64,000 nucleotides of DNA from Bradyrhizobium sp. SZCCHNS1050 (GCF_032484785.1 NZ_JAUETR010000001.1:4343501-4407500); one strand, 5' to 3'. Numbered from the stretch's first letter, positions 1 to 8,026 are shown. Notes: generated by a model from the letters alone, not told the origin. Made by a program: numbers and translations.

Positions 1-2
1 GT

Positions 3-239
3 TGGCACCCCCGTCTAGAACTTGCGCGCCTGCTCCAGGCGCTCAGCGATGATATCATTGCGGCGACTGACGAGGAGCTCCGGGAGATCCAGGGACGTGC
101 CCTGGCCGGCACGGCACGGCAGGTCAGGCGTCTCGTCAAGGCGGCGCAGGCGGCCGAGGGCGGCGAGCCCCGCATTGTGAGCTCTAGCGATACAGAACGC
201 GGCCTCGAGTCAGTCCTATCACTTCACAATCGGCACTGA
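3..239 (+). CDS. C-terminal fragment of a hypothetical protein of the integrative element
   Basis: An open frame enters from the left edge and stops at TGA 237-239, giving 78 visible residues. The fragment is charged and probably helical (it includes ATDEELREIQGRALAG and RQVRRLVKAAQAAEGGE), with no membrane segment and no motif I recognise. Its composition matches real coding sequence better than the competing frames. It lies inside the integrative element that ends at the tRNA near 3.3 kb, so it is probably an element cargo or regulatory gene. The N-terminus is outside the window and the function is unknown. Confidence 0.45.
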   Translation, partial: WHPRLELARLLQALSDDIIAATDEELREIQGRALAGTARQVRRLVKAAQAAEGGEPRIVSSSDTERGLESVLSLHNRH

Positions 240-658
240 TCGAGTGGGAGAAGGCCTGGAAGAGTAGGGGAGCCGGTCTCTCTGAGGGACCGTCGGCTTA
301 GCAGGGGCGGCCGGTTTGGGGGACAGCATGCGGTCCACAGCCTCGCACTGGCGACGCTCATTGTGGTGACGCCCTTACGTCTCCCGGACCCCCGCGACTT
401 GTCGATCGCATAGCGGCGTAGCACAGCGAAGAATCGGCGATATGCGAGCTCGGAGTTGCTGTGGCACAATCGACCTATGTCGTCGTGCAGCCATTGCCAG
501 AGCGAGTTGCGCGCTCCGACGAATGCGAGGTCCTGCAAGCGCCCGAACCGCGCGTATGCTCGTGAGAGCCTCGCGCGCCTTCGCGTAGGGCAATTGGGCC
601 GTCGGCCGGCTGAAGTTCGCAACGGTCTGCATGGGGTCACCTGGACGGTCACCCGCCA
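240..658. other. Intergenic, no gene supported
   Basis: About 420 bases separate the partial gene from the initiator-like gene. Several short frames exist on both strands, but all are rich in Arg, Pro, Ser and Cys in the way out-of-frame GC-rich DNA is, and none has a convincing ribosome-binding site or motif. I see no tRNA, terminator or clear repeat here. Confidence 0.5.
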
Positions 659-1366
659 GTGACGATCGTCCGTCGGGAGCACAAGGCGCAGTTCACCATC
701 GTCCCGAACGCGGTCTTCGCGGATCCCCGCCTCTCTGTCGAGGCCAAGGGCGTTCTCGGCTATCTCTTGTCACGCCCCCACAAATGGCATGTCCGCCTCG
801 ATCATATCGGGCGAACCCTCCTGGTCGGCCGCAAGAAGCTGCAGCGCATTTTCCGCGAGTTGATCGACGCTGGCTACGTCACACGCGAAGCGCAACGAAT
901 TGTCGACGGACATCGGTTCGGTGAGATTGATTACGTCGTCCGAGACGTGCCTGCGCCTGTGGATAAGTCGGCGCGTCCGCGGGGTCGAAAGGGACCTGCG
1001 GCTCCGCGGGTCCAAAAGGGACCTGCGTATAAAGACTCACCGCGGGGCCCTGAGGGACCTGCCTATAAAGAACTATATAAAAACAGATCTGCATTGCCGG
1101 CGGGCCTCCCTCTTGAGGGTCGGCCGGAAACCATCGGCGTGATGCGCGATCAGATGGCCGAGCTCCAGGATGACGCTCGCCTTGATCCGGGGATTGTCCA
1201 GCTTTTCGACGACGCTGCTGAAGGTTGGGAGTTGATTGTCGCGATCCCGGACCAAGCTCGGGACGAGCTGCGCCAGCGCTACAAGCGGGGTGAGCTCGAT
1301 CGATTGACGATGATGGAGCTACGGAACAGATACCGACACTTGCTGCGTGGCAGTCGCCGCAAGTGA
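659..1366 (+). CDS. Winged-helix replication-initiator-like protein of the integrative element
   Basis: 235 residues from a GTG start. Residues about 10-85 read as a winged-helix DNA-binding domain: an 'FTIVPNAVFADPRLSVEAKG' opening is followed by helices around 'LLVGRKKLQRIFREL' and a wing 'AGYVTREAQRI'. This type is common in phage and plasmid replication proteins and in rhizobial integrated elements. Residues about 100-145 are a repetitive Lys/Gly/Pro/Tyr linker with recurring GPA and YK(D/E). Residues about 150-235 form a charged helical domain ending in RGSRRK. The linker is encoded by three near-identical 25-bp repeats followed by an AT-rich tract, an arrangement reminiscent of lambda gene O, where the origin lies inside the initiator gene. 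It is followed by excisionase-like and integrase genes. A replication or regulatory role is inferred; a plain transcription factor is the alternative. Confidence 0.65.
   Translation: MTIVRREHKAQFTIVPNAVFADPRLSVEAKGVLGYLLSRPHKWHVRLDHIGRTLLVGRKKLQRIFRELIDAGYVTREAQRIVDGHRFGEIDYVVRDVPAPVDKSARPRGRKGPAAPRVQKGPAYKDSPRGPEGPAYKELYKNRSALPAGLPLEGRPETIGVMRDQMAELQDDARLDPGIVQLFDDAAEGWELIVAIPDQARDELRQRYKRGELDRLTMMELRNRYRHLLRGSRRK
976..1063 (+). repeat. Three 25-bp direct repeats (iteron-like) inside the initiator-like gene
   Basis: Copies lie at 976-1000, 1003-1027 and 1039-1063. All share CCGCGGG near the left end and GGGACCTGC at the right end; the GGGACCTGC cores start at 991, 1018 and 1054. Spacings of 27 and 36 bp keep the reading frame, so the repeats encode the linker's GPA motifs. 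Copies 1 and 2 match over most of their length, and copy 3 diverges in the middle. Confidence 0.75.
1064..1085. other. AT-rich tract next to the repeats (possible unwinding element)
   Basis: 22 bases with only three G/C, directly abutting the third 25-bp repeat, in otherwise 60-65% GC DNA. Its position beside iteron-like repeats suggests a DNA-unwinding element. The role is inferred from layout only. Confidence 0.4.
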
Positions 1367-1369
1367 TCG

Positions 1370-1387
1370 GCGCTTTTGGGAAAGCGC
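1370..1387 (+). terminator. Short hairpin after the initiator-like gene
   Basis: Perfect 7-bp stem GCGCTTT/AAAGCGC with loop TGGG, starting four bases after the stop codon. There is no T-run behind it, so intrinsic termination is doubtful. It may stabilise the mRNA 3' end. Confidence 0.3.
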
Positions 1388-1451
1388 TGAGAAGCTGCGG
1401 ACGCCTCGGAGCAGGCGAAGCCGTTTTTCCTCGTTGATCTCCCACCCATTC

Positions 1452-1481
1452 TACGCGATTGTACGCAATCCTACGCATTCG
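1452..1481. repeat. Three tandem 10-bp repeats upstream of the excisionase-like gene
   Basis: TACGCGATTG, TACGCAATCC and TACGCATTCG follow each other without gaps, one DNA helical turn each. They lie in the gap between the initiator-like and excisionase-like genes, about 80 bp before the latter. This is the phasing expected for cooperative binding by a small winged-helix protein such as an excisionase or repressor. Confidence 0.6.
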
Positions 1482-1558
1482 TCCTACAAGTGGGCAAGAG
1501 AACTGTTGTTGGATGATGATTGATTCAATGATCGCACGTCGCACAAGAGTCGAGAGAC

Positions 1559-1942
1559 GTGAATTCATCGATCGCAGCTCAAACGCAGCCCGCCATTACA
1601 CGGGATACCCCGCTTCGCCTTGCGGATGCCGTGAAGATTGCGTTTCCTATGGGCGGTATGACCGTTGCAGGCTTGCGACGTGAGCGCGACCGGAAGCGCC
1701 TGGTCATCGAGAGGATTGCCGGCAAGGAATTTACGACGCTGGCTCACATTGAACGGATGCGAGAGCTATGCCGCGACGAAGCAAGGGAGCTCGACTCCAG
1801 CTTAAGGCCGCCCGCCGCGACAAGCGCGGAAAGATCACCCATCGTGCGACCTGGATCATCAGAGACAACGGTCGGGATGTCGGCACAGGCTGCGCTGCGG
1901 ATGAGGTTGCAGCAGCCGAGAAGAAGCTCGAGGAGTACATAG
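1559..1942 (+). CDS. Excisionase-like / MerR-type helix-turn-helix protein
   Basis: 127 residues from a GTG start. The core (residues about 20-75) is a MerR/excisionase-type helix-turn-helix: 'RLADAVKIAFPMGGMTVAGLRRERDRKRL' followed by a wing 'VIERIAGKEFTTLAHIERMRELCR'. I recognise this pattern in small proteins that sit just before integrases in rhizobial elements. The last 58 residues overlap the integrase start in another frame, and this Ser/Arg-rich tail shows no domain. The overlap suggests translational coupling and a recombination-directionality role. The start is uncertain because no strong ribosome-binding site precedes it. Confidence 0.65.
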   Translation: MNSSIAAQTQPAITRDTPLRLADAVKIAFPMGGMTVAGLRRERDRKRLVIERIAGKEFTTLAHIERMRELCRDEARELDSSLRPPAATSAERSPIVRPGSSETTVGMSAQAALRMRLQQPRRSSRST

Positions 1943-3009
1943 CGTCCAAATATACGCCGAAGCGACGCGTGCGGCATATCGACGATATCCCGATCGCAGA
2001 CGTCCTTTCGATCTACATCGATGCGCAGCTCCAAAAGCTTCGGGATCGCTTCGCGGTGGACGGTGAGGCTGAGGACACCGTACCCGCGATCCGGAAGTTC
2101 AAGAAGCGGATCGAACGATTGAACGACTGGTGGGGCGCTAAAACTCTTGGCGAGGTCAACGGCGAGGAATGTCGCGCGTACAGGAAGAAGCGTTCCAATC
2201 GGGGCGGTGCCCGGCGCGATCTGGAGGATCTGCGCGCCGCCATCGGCCATCATGCATCTGAGGGATTTCATCGGGAGATCGTCAAGGTCTCGTTGCCCGA
2301 CAAAGGGCAGCCCCGGGACCGGTGGCTCACGCGCAGCGAGGCTGCCAAGCTGATCTGGACGTGCTGGCGTTACCGCGAAAGGCAGAAGTCGTCTCGCCGC
2401 CCCGAGGACGACGTCAAGGCGCCGACAGCGAAACGTCCGCTGAGACATCTGTCTCGCTTCATTCTGATTGGGATATACAGCGGGACGCGCGCAGGAGCCA
2501 TCGCGTCAGCGTCCCCAATGCCGGCGGTCGGGCGCTCCTATGTGGATCTGGAGCGGGGCCGCTACTATCGCCAGAAGCAGGGTATGGCGAAGACGAACAA
2601 GCGGCAGCCGACGGTTCCGATCCCTTCGCGCCTGCTGACCCACTTGCGGCGCTGGCACCGTATCGATCCGGAGGCCAAGCATTTCGTCGAGTTCAATGGC
2701 AAGCCGGTGGCTTCGGTCAAAACCGCCTTCAAGAGCGCTGTAAAGCTCGCCGAGCTCGGCCCTGGAATATCGCCCCACACGCTCAGGCACACGGCGGCAA
2801 CGTGGCTGATGCAGCGCGGTGCGGACCCATGGCAGGCCGCGGGCTATCTCGGCATGTCGCTCGAGGTTCTGCTGAACACCTACGGTCACCATCACCCGGA
2901 CTATCTGTCCGACGCTGTCGAGAAAATCGCGAAGCGCGAGCCCGTTGCCAGGCAAACGGTGATGGCGGCCGGGAAGGTGATTGCGTTGCAACGGACGAAG
3001 TCGGAATGA
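1768..3009 (+). CDS. int: Tyrosine recombinase / phage-type integrase
   Basis: 413 residues, normal for the family. An N-terminal arm-binding/SAM-like region (about 1-190) precedes the catalytic domain (about 190-390). Visible catalytic elements are the first Arg in 'YSGTRAGAI', the box II 'HTLRHTAATWL' (H-x-x-R) and the nucleophile in 'YGHHHPDYLSDAV' near residue 375. The ATG lies inside the upstream excisionase-like gene, which argues for coupled expression. The gene ends about 300 bp from the 3' end of a tRNA-Ile2 gene, the classic target of such integrases, so it probably drives integration and excision of the element that extends to the left of the window. Confidence 0.9.
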   Translation: MPRRSKGARLQLKAARRDKRGKITHRATWIIRDNGRDVGTGCAADEVAAAEKKLEEYIASKYTPKRRVRHIDDIPIADVLSIYIDAQLQKLRDRFAVDGEAEDTVPAIRKFKKRIERLNDWWGAKTLGEVNGEECRAYRKKRSNRGGARRDLEDLRAAIGHHASEGFHREIVKVSLPDKGQPRDRWLTRSEAAKLIWTCWRYRERQKSSRRPEDDVKAPTAKRPLRHLSRFILIGIYSGTRAGAIASASPMPAVGRSYVDLERGRYYRQKQGMAKTNKRQPTVPIPSRLLTHLRRWHRIDPEAKHFVEFNGKPVASVKTAFKSAVKLAELGPGISPHTLRHTAATWLMQRGADPWQAAGYLGMSLEVLLNTYGHHHPDYLSDAVEKIAKREPVARQTVMAAGKVIALQRTKSE

Positions 3010-3318
3010 ACGTGTCGCGGTCCTGAGCGCCGCAAAGAGCCGACATCGCGTGGATAGTGTTGTGTCATTCGAGTCAGGTGGCCTCGGCGGCGGGGCTTGC
3101 TCGGGCTCATTTGCGCTTGAACCATACGGCCGGTGGCAGGGCAGCGTCCCTGGTGCCAAGCGTCTCTTACATCGTTGAGCCGTACCGCCGCTGGCGTGAG
3201 CCAGTGGATGCTGAGCCTTGCGGCTTCCACACGAACGAAAAGTGGACGTATCTGGTGCGGTTTCTGGTGCGGCGAGGCAGTCGTGACAAAATCCAAGCCA
3301 GCAAGTCGTTGAAATCGC
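3010..3318. other. Integrase-to-tRNA junction region, no gene
   Basis: About 310 bases between the integrase stop and the tRNA 3' end. Two loosely similar segments occur near 3113-3140 and 3172-3197 (both close to TTGAACCATACGGCCGG-like text followed by TGGC). Such segments may be arm-type integrase sites, but the similarity is imperfect. No coding frame is convincing. Confidence 0.4.
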
Positions 3319-3346
3319 TGGTGGGCCCGGCAGGACTCGAACCTGC
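3319..3346. other. Putative attachment site at the tRNA 3' end
   Basis: The tRNA 3' half faces the integrase gene, the normal geometry for integration into a tRNA 3' end with restoration of the gene. The exact core cannot be defined because the second att copy would lie to the left, outside the window. Bounds given here are the T arm and acceptor end. Confidence 0.4.
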
Positions 3347-3394
3347 AACCAGACCGTTATGAGCGGTCGGCTCTAACCATTGAGCTACAGGCCC
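3319..3394 (-). tRNA. tRNA-Ile2 (anticodon CAU)
   Basis: 76 bases including an encoded CCA. The cloverleaf folds cleanly: a 7-bp acceptor stem with one G-T pair, a D arm with AATGGTTA loop, a 5-bp anticodon stem GACCG/CGGTC around loop CTCATAA, and a T arm GCAGG/CCTGC around TTCGAGT. The CAU anticodon could be elongator Met or lysidine-modified Ile2. The acceptor and D-arm sequence resembles Ile2 genes such as ileX, so Ile2 is preferred. Confidence 0.85.
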
Positions 3395-3569
3395 CGCGAC
3401 GCTGAGGTCTTGCCGGCGGCGGGCAGGAGCGGGCCTGCCCGGCGCGGCGTCGGAACCCCAACGACGGCTCGGGCTCCGTTTACAGCCTGGCCAGCCATCC
3501 GGCAATGCCGCTGCCCGATTGTTTTGGCGCGCTTCCGTCGACGCCGGTCCGTCCCGGCGCGCCGCGACG

Positions 3570-4541
3570 CTAGTCCACCGAAACCCCGGCGAATTCCACC
3601 ACCTTGCGCCACTTCTCGGTCTCGTCGACGACCAGCTTGCCGAACTCCGCCGGTGTCATCGCGCGCGGGATGCCGCCGGTCTCGGTGAGTCGCGCCACCA
3701 GCTTGGGGTCCTTCAGCGCCTCGCCGACCGCCTTGTTGAGGATCTCGACGATGTCGGGCGGCGTGCCCTTGGGCGCCGAGATGCCGTAGAAGCCGACCGA
3801 TTCGTAGCCCGGCACGGTCTCGGCGATCGCGGGCACGTCCGGCACCGTCGGCCAGCGCTGCGGCGAGGTGACGCCGAGCGCGCGGACGCTGCCGCCGCGC
3901 GACTGTTCCAGCGCCGTCGGGAGGTTGTCGAAAATCAACTGCACCTTGTTGGAGATGATGTCGGGAAAGGCCAGCGCCGAGCCGCGATAGGGCACGTGCA
4001 GCATGTCGCATTTGGTCATCGCCTTGAACAGCTCGGCCGCCATGTGCACCGAGGTGCCGTTGCCGGAGGACGCGAAGGCGATCTTGCCCGGGTTGGCCTT
4101 GCAGTAGTCAATGAACTCCTTGACGGTCTTGGCCGGCACGTCGTTGCTCACCACCAGCATGTTGGTGAGCTGCATGATGCTGGCGACCGGCACGGTGTCG
4201 CGGATGAAGTCATAGGGCAGCTTCTTGTAGAGAGAGGTGCTGATCGCGTTGTTGGGCGCGACGAACAGCAGCGTGTAGCCGTCGGGCGGCGAGTTGATCG
4301 CGGCGGCGGCCGCGATGTTGCCACCCGAGCCGGTGCGGTTCTCGACCACGACCTGCTGGCCCAGGTGGTCGGACAGCCACTGCGCCATGATGCGGGCGAC
4401 GATGTCGACGGGCCCGCCGGGGGCAAAGCCGATCAGCCAGCGGATGGGACGGTCCGGATAGGCGGCGAGCGCCGGTCCCGGTTTGGCGGCGAGTCCCGCC
4501 GCGACGATCAACCCGAACAGCAGCGCGCGCGCCAGCTTCAT
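3570..4541 (-). CDS. TctC/Bug-family periplasmic solute-binding protein
   Basis: 323 residues with a clear signal peptide (MKLARALLFGLIVAAGLAA, cleavage near ALA-AYPDRP). Family hallmarks of tripartite tricarboxylate transporter binding proteins are present: 'YPDRPIRWLIGFAPGGPVD' after the signal, 'VVENRTGSGGNIAA', 'PDGYTLLF' and 'VPYRGSALAFPDI'. It would capture a carboxylate-type ligand in the periplasm. No tctA/tctB permease genes are nearby, as is common for the many orphan Bug proteins. A GGGGAAG ribosome-binding site precedes the ATG. The ligand cannot be told from sequence. Confidence 0.9.
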   Translation of the reverse strand: MKLARALLFGLIVAAGLAAKPGPALAAYPDRPIRWLIGFAPGGPVDIVARIMAQWLSDHLGQQVVVENRTGSGGNIAAAAAINSPPDGYTLLFVAPNNAISTSLYKKLPYDFIRDTVPVASIMQLTNMLVVSNDVPAKTVKEFIDYCKANPGKIAFASSGNGTSVHMAAELFKAMTKCDMLHVPYRGSALAFPDIISNKVQLIFDNLPTALEQSRGGSVRALGVTSPQRWPTVPDVPAIAETVPGYESVGFYGISAPKGTPPDIVEILNKAVGEALKDPKLVARLTETGGIPRAMTPAEFGKLVVDETEKWRKVVEFAGVSVD

Positions 4542-4624
4542 GCTCGTCTTCCCCCATTGATTGTTGTCGTTCAGCTCGCATGCGGCGGCCCGGTCGCCCC
4601 GGCCGCCGATCGTTCAGTGCGCCG

Positions 4625-5836
4625 TCACTTCTTGATCAGCGGGCACGCCGGATCCGGCGGGCCGAACGCGTCATCGCCTTTGATGGTCGCGAGGATCTTG
4701 TAGTAGTCCCAGGGATATTTGCTCTCCTCCGGCGATTTGACCTGCGCCAGCACGAGATCATGCACCATCAGATTGTCGGCTCGCAGCTTGCCGTTGCGGG
4801 CGAAGAAGTCCTCGACCGGCGTGTCCCGCATCTTCGCGGCGACCGCGAGGGGATCGTCGCTGCCCGCCGCCTTGATGGCGTTGAGATAGTGCATGACGGC
4901 GGAATAGACGCCGGCCTGCCACATCGTCGGCATCCGGTTCATCTTGGCGAAATAGCGCTTCGACCATTCGCGCGTCTTGTCGTCCATGTCCCAGTAGAAC
5001 GAGGTGGTGAGCAGGAGCCCCTGCGCCGCCGGCAGGCCGAGCGAATGGATGTCGGTGACCAGCGCGAGCAGCGCCGCCATCTGCTGGCCTCCCTTGAGCA
5101 GGCCGAACTCGGATGCGGTCTTGATCTCGTTCATGTTGTTGGGCGGGCCGGCGGCGATGCCGATGATCTTGGCCTTGGAGGCCTGCGCCTGCAGGATGAA
5201 GGACGACAGATCGGGCGTCGCGAATGGCGGCCGCACCGCGCCCACGACCTTGCCGCCATTGGCGATGACGACGCTGGAGGCGTCGCGCTCAAGCGAATGG
5301 CCGAAGGCGTAGTCGTCGGTGATGAAGAACCAGCTGTCGCCGCCGCGCTTGACGACCTCCTTCGCCGTGCCGGTGGCGAGTGCGCGGGTGTCGAACACCC
5401 ATTGCATCGCGTAAGGCGAGCAGAACTTGCCGTGAAAATCGGCGGCACCGGTCGACTGGGTGATGAACAGCTTCTTCTTCTCGGTGGCGATGGTCTGCAC
5501 GGCGAGGCCCACCGCGGAGACCGGCACGTCGACGATGAGATCGACCTGCTCGGTGTCGTACCAGCGGCGCGCGATCGCGGCGCCGATGTCGGGCTTGAGC
5601 TGATGATCGCCGACGATGACGCTGATCGGCTTGTCCAGCACCTTGCCGCCGAAATCATCGACCGCCATCTGCGCCGCGGTGACGGAGCCTTGTCCGGTCG
5701 GCGTCGAGGCCGGGCCGTTCATGTCGCTGAGCACGCCGATCTTGACGACGTTGTCGGAGATCTCGGCCTGCGCGGCGGTCGTGACCAGCAGCGCGGCTGC
5801 GGCCCACGCCGCCCGCTTCAAACAGCTGAGTTGCAA
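4625..5836 (-). CDS. ABC transporter substrate-binding protein, LivK/branched-chain amino acid type
   Basis: 403 residues from a TTG start that is well supported by GGAGGA five bases upstream. The signal peptide is about MQLSCLKRAAWAAAALLVTTAAQA, and the mature part begins 'EISDNVVKIGVLSDMNGP', typical of Peripla_BP_6 proteins of the HAAT family. Further typical text includes 'AAQMAVDDFGGKV' and 'TDDYAFGHSLERDAS'. The gene stands alone without livHMGF partners. It lies 83 bp upstream of the TctC-like gene on the same strand, so co-transcription is possible. Ligands of such rhizobial paralogues include amino acids, amides, urea and aromatic acids; none can be assigned here. Confidence 0.88.
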   Translation of the reverse strand: MQLSCLKRAAWAAAALLVTTAAQAEISDNVVKIGVLSDMNGPASTPTGQGSVTAAQMAVDDFGGKVLDKPISVIVGDHQLKPDIGAAIARRWYDTEQVDLIVDVPVSAVGLAVQTIATEKKKLFITQSTGAADFHGKFCSPYAMQWVFDTRALATGTAKEVVKRGGDSWFFITDDYAFGHSLERDASSVVIANGGKVVGAVRPPFATPDLSSFILQAQASKAKIIGIAAGPPNNMNEIKTASEFGLLKGGQQMAALLALVTDIHSLGLPAAQGLLLTTSFYWDMDDKTREWSKRYFAKMNRMPTMWQAGVYSAVMHYLNAIKAAGSDDPLAVAAKMRDTPVEDFFARNGKLRADNLMVHDLVLAQVKSPEESKYPWDYYKILATIKGDDAFGPPDPACPLIKK

Positions 5837-6022
5837 TCAGTCCTCCACCGGTAGCGGCGTGACGCCGTTGTTTGTTCCGGCTCTGCCGGCCGGTCCGCCT
5901 ATCTGCAATCAATCCAGGGCGGCCGTCAATCATGCCGGACGGCGGAGCGGTGGAGCGATCCCGTGCGCTGCAATGCCGCAAGCAGTGAGGTCGTCGCGCA
6001 CGCGCGCAGGATTCTCGGCCGT

Positions 6023-6613
6023 TCAGGCCTTGGCGGTCTTTTGCTCCTCGTGCGCAGCCTCCCACACCTCGCGCGCGGCGTCCGCATTCATGAGCGCGAT
6101 ACCGACCCCCACGATCAGGTCGGGCCAGATCGAGGGCCACACAAAGGCGGTCACGAGACCGACCGCGATGATCGCGATGTTGGCGAAGGCGTCGTTGCGT
6201 GCGGACAGGAAGGCGGCGCGGGTGAGGCTGCCCTGGTGGTCCCTGACCCGCGCCAGGATCAACGCGCAGCCGAGATTGACGATCAGCGCGCCGAGGCCGG
6301 TCACGGTGAGCGGCAGCGGTGCGGGTACGATCGGCGTGAAGAACTTCTCGCCGGCGGTCCACAGTCCGGCGACCGCCGGCGCCAGCAGGATCAGCGCCAG
6401 CACCTTGCCGAGTAGCGCCCGCCGCGGGGCGCTCCAGCGCAGCGCCAGCGCAATCAGGATGTTGACCGAGGCGTCCTCCAGAAAGTCGACGCTGTCGGCG
6501 AACAGCGACACCGAGCCGATCGCCAGCGCCACGGCGAACTCGATGCCGAAATATCCGAGATTGAGCGCGGCAACGGCAAGCACGGCGCGGCGAACGATGG
6601 TTGTCGCGTCCAT
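6023..6613 (-). CDS. CDF-type cation transporter, short form
   Basis: 196 residues with five or six hydrophobic segments. 'GSVSLFADSVDFLEDASVN' near residue 40 is the cation-diffusion-facilitator TM2 signature with Asp pairs, and 'SARNDAFANI' near 145 occupies the TM5 site, where a canonical His-x-x-x-Asp has become Asn-Asp-x-x-x-Asn. No cytoplasmic C-terminal metal-binding domain follows the last membrane segment. Export of Zn, Co or another divalent metal is inferred from the family. It lies 9 bp downstream of mobA on the same strand, with its ribosome-binding site inside the mobA end, so the two are probably co-transcribed. Confidence 0.75.
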   Translation of the reverse strand: MDATTIVRRAVLAVAALNLGYFGIEFAVALAIGSVSLFADSVDFLEDASVNILIALALRWSAPRRALLGKVLALILLAPAVAGLWTAGEKFFTPIVPAPLPLTVTGLGALIVNLGCALILARVRDHQGSLTRAAFLSARNDAFANIAIIAVGLVTAFVWPSIWPDLIVGVGIALMNADAAREVWEAAHEEQKTAKA

Positions 6614-6622
6614 CAGGCGTCC

Positions 6623-7252
6623 TCAATCCTCGAGAGCTGCGAGCCGCTCCGCCTCGGCGAGGTCGACTGCGGTATTGGCATTGAAGAACGGATCCAGCGG
6701 CACCGTCGGCCAGCTCACGGTCGCGACCTTGTAGCGCGCCGTGAAGCGGGTGACCTTCCGGATGTCCTCCGCGACCAGGGCGTGCCGGAGATCCTCGCGC
6801 AGCCCGACCGGCCACAGTCCGATCACCGGGTGGATCTGTCCGCCGGACGCCGCCAACGCCAGCTTGGCCTGCTCGGCCGCCCGCGCTGTCGCCAGCCGCG
6901 CGACGAGATCACGCGGCAGGAATGGGCAGTCGCCGGCGGCGCTCAGCATCCACCGGGCCTCCGGCATGTGCGCCGCAACCCAGTCGAGGCCGGCGAGAAT
7001 GCCGGCGAGCGGGCCCGGGAAGCCTGCCACGCCATCCGGAACGACGGGCAGACCGTTGCCTGCGAACCGCGCGGGGTCGCCATTGGCGTTGAGGATCAGT
7101 CGGCTGCACTGCGGCGCCAGCCGCGCGATCACGCGCTCGAGGATGGTGCGGCCGTCGACCATGCGCAATGGCTTGTCGCCGCCGCCCATCCGCTGCGCGC
7201 GACCGCCGGCGAGCAGCACGCCGGGGATCGAAGTCGAGGTCATGGCTGTCAT
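6623..7252 (-). CDS. mobA: Molybdenum cofactor guanylyltransferase MobA
   Basis: 209 residues, usual for the family. The N-terminal nucleotide-binding signature '[19 protein letters not shown]' is intact. '[10 protein letters not shown]', the '[18 protein letters not shown]' loop and 'AAGDCPFLP', which carries the metal-binding Asp, follow in the family's order. MobA links GMP to molybdopterin to form the bis-MGD cofactor of enzymes such as formate dehydrogenase and nitrate reductase. mobB lies divergently 240 bp away. The ATG at 7252 is used; an alternative ATG at 7243 is equally plausible. Confidence 0.93.
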   Translation of the reverse strand: MTAMTSTSIPGVLLAGGRAQRMGGGDKPLRMVDGRTILERVIARLAPQCSRLILNANGDPARFAGNGLPVVPDGVAGFPGPLAGILAGLDWVAAHMPEARWMLSAAGDCPFLPRDLVARLATARAAEQAKLALAASGGQIHPVIGLWPVGLREDLRHALVAEDIRKVTRFTARYKVATVSWPTVPLDPFFNANTAVDLAEAERLAALED

Positions 7253-7492
7253 CGCGGGTTCGTTACCACGACTGCTGCCAGGGCGTCAGTGTTGCGCCGC
7301 GCGCGATCCACCCATTTGCGCCTGCCCGGCGGCCATGCCGGCATGGCCCTCCCACGGCCCTTGCCTGGTCCATGGGGCTGCTGGCATGACATCGCCAAGA
7401 GTGGACGTGGCGTTCCACGGGGCCTTCGGGCCATCGATCGATCCCGCGCTCCTGGCTGTGCGAAAAACGCCGGGGCCTTTCTGGAGACCGCG

Positions 7493-8026
7493 ATGAAAGT
7501 CATCGGCCTCGCCGGCTGGAGCGGCGCCGGCAAGACCACGCTGCTGACGCGGCTGATTCCTCATCTCAGGGGGCAGGGACTGCGCGTCTCGGTGATCAAG
7601 CACGCCCATCACAAGTTCGACGTCGACGTCCCGGGTAAGGATTCGTGGCGGCATCGCGAGGCCGGGGCCGAGGAGGTCCTCGTCGCGTCGGGCACGCGCT
7701 GGGCGCTGATGCACGAGCTGCGCGGCGCAAGGGAGCCGGCACTCGCGGAGCTTCTGGCGAAATTGTCTCCCGTCGATCTGGTCGTCATCGAAGGGTACAA
7801 GGCCGGGCCGCATCGGCGCATCGAGGTGCATCGCACGGCCAATGGCAAGCCGCTGCTGTTTCCCGACGATCCAGGCATTGTCGGGCTCGCCAGCGACGGC
7901 GATGTCGAGACGGCGTTGCCGCGCGTTCATCTCGACGACATCCCGGCGATCGCGGCGCTCGTCCAACATCTGGCGACGCCGCGGGCGGACGTTCTCGCGC
8001 TGTGCGACAAACCTGGTGTTCCGTGA
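7493..8026 (+). CDS. mobB: Molybdopterin-guanine dinucleotide biosynthesis protein MobB
   Basis: 177 residues. The protein opens directly with the P-loop region 'MKVIGLAGWSGAGKTTLL', the standard MobB start, so this ATG is preferred to upstream in-frame codons. 'VSVIKHAHHKFDVDVPGKDSWRH' and 'DLVVIEGYK' are family signatures of this GTP-binding partner of MobA. Its neighbours mobA (divergent) and tusA (downstream, same strand) fit molybdoenzyme cofactor and sulfur-delivery functions. A 10-bp inverted repeat starts at the last base of its stop codon. Confidence 0.92.
   Translation: MKVIGLAGWSGAGKTTLLTRLIPHLRGQGLRVSVIKHAHHKFDVDVPGKDSWRHREAGAEEVLVASGTRWALMHELRGAREPALAELLAKLSPVDLVVIEGYKAGPHRRIEVHRTANGKPLLFPDDPGIVGLASDGDVETALPRVHLDDIPAIAALVQHLATPRADVLALCDKPGVP

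Noticed and set aside
3057..3362. Plus-strand frame of 101 codons ending ...GPAGLEPATRPL
   Set aside because: Its end is the antisense reading of the tRNA-Ile2 gene, a well-known false protein; the rest has no protein-like features.
7253..7492. Possible molybdenum-cofactor riboswitch between mobA and mobB
   Set aside because: No recognisable conserved core or pairing was seen in this GC-rich gap.
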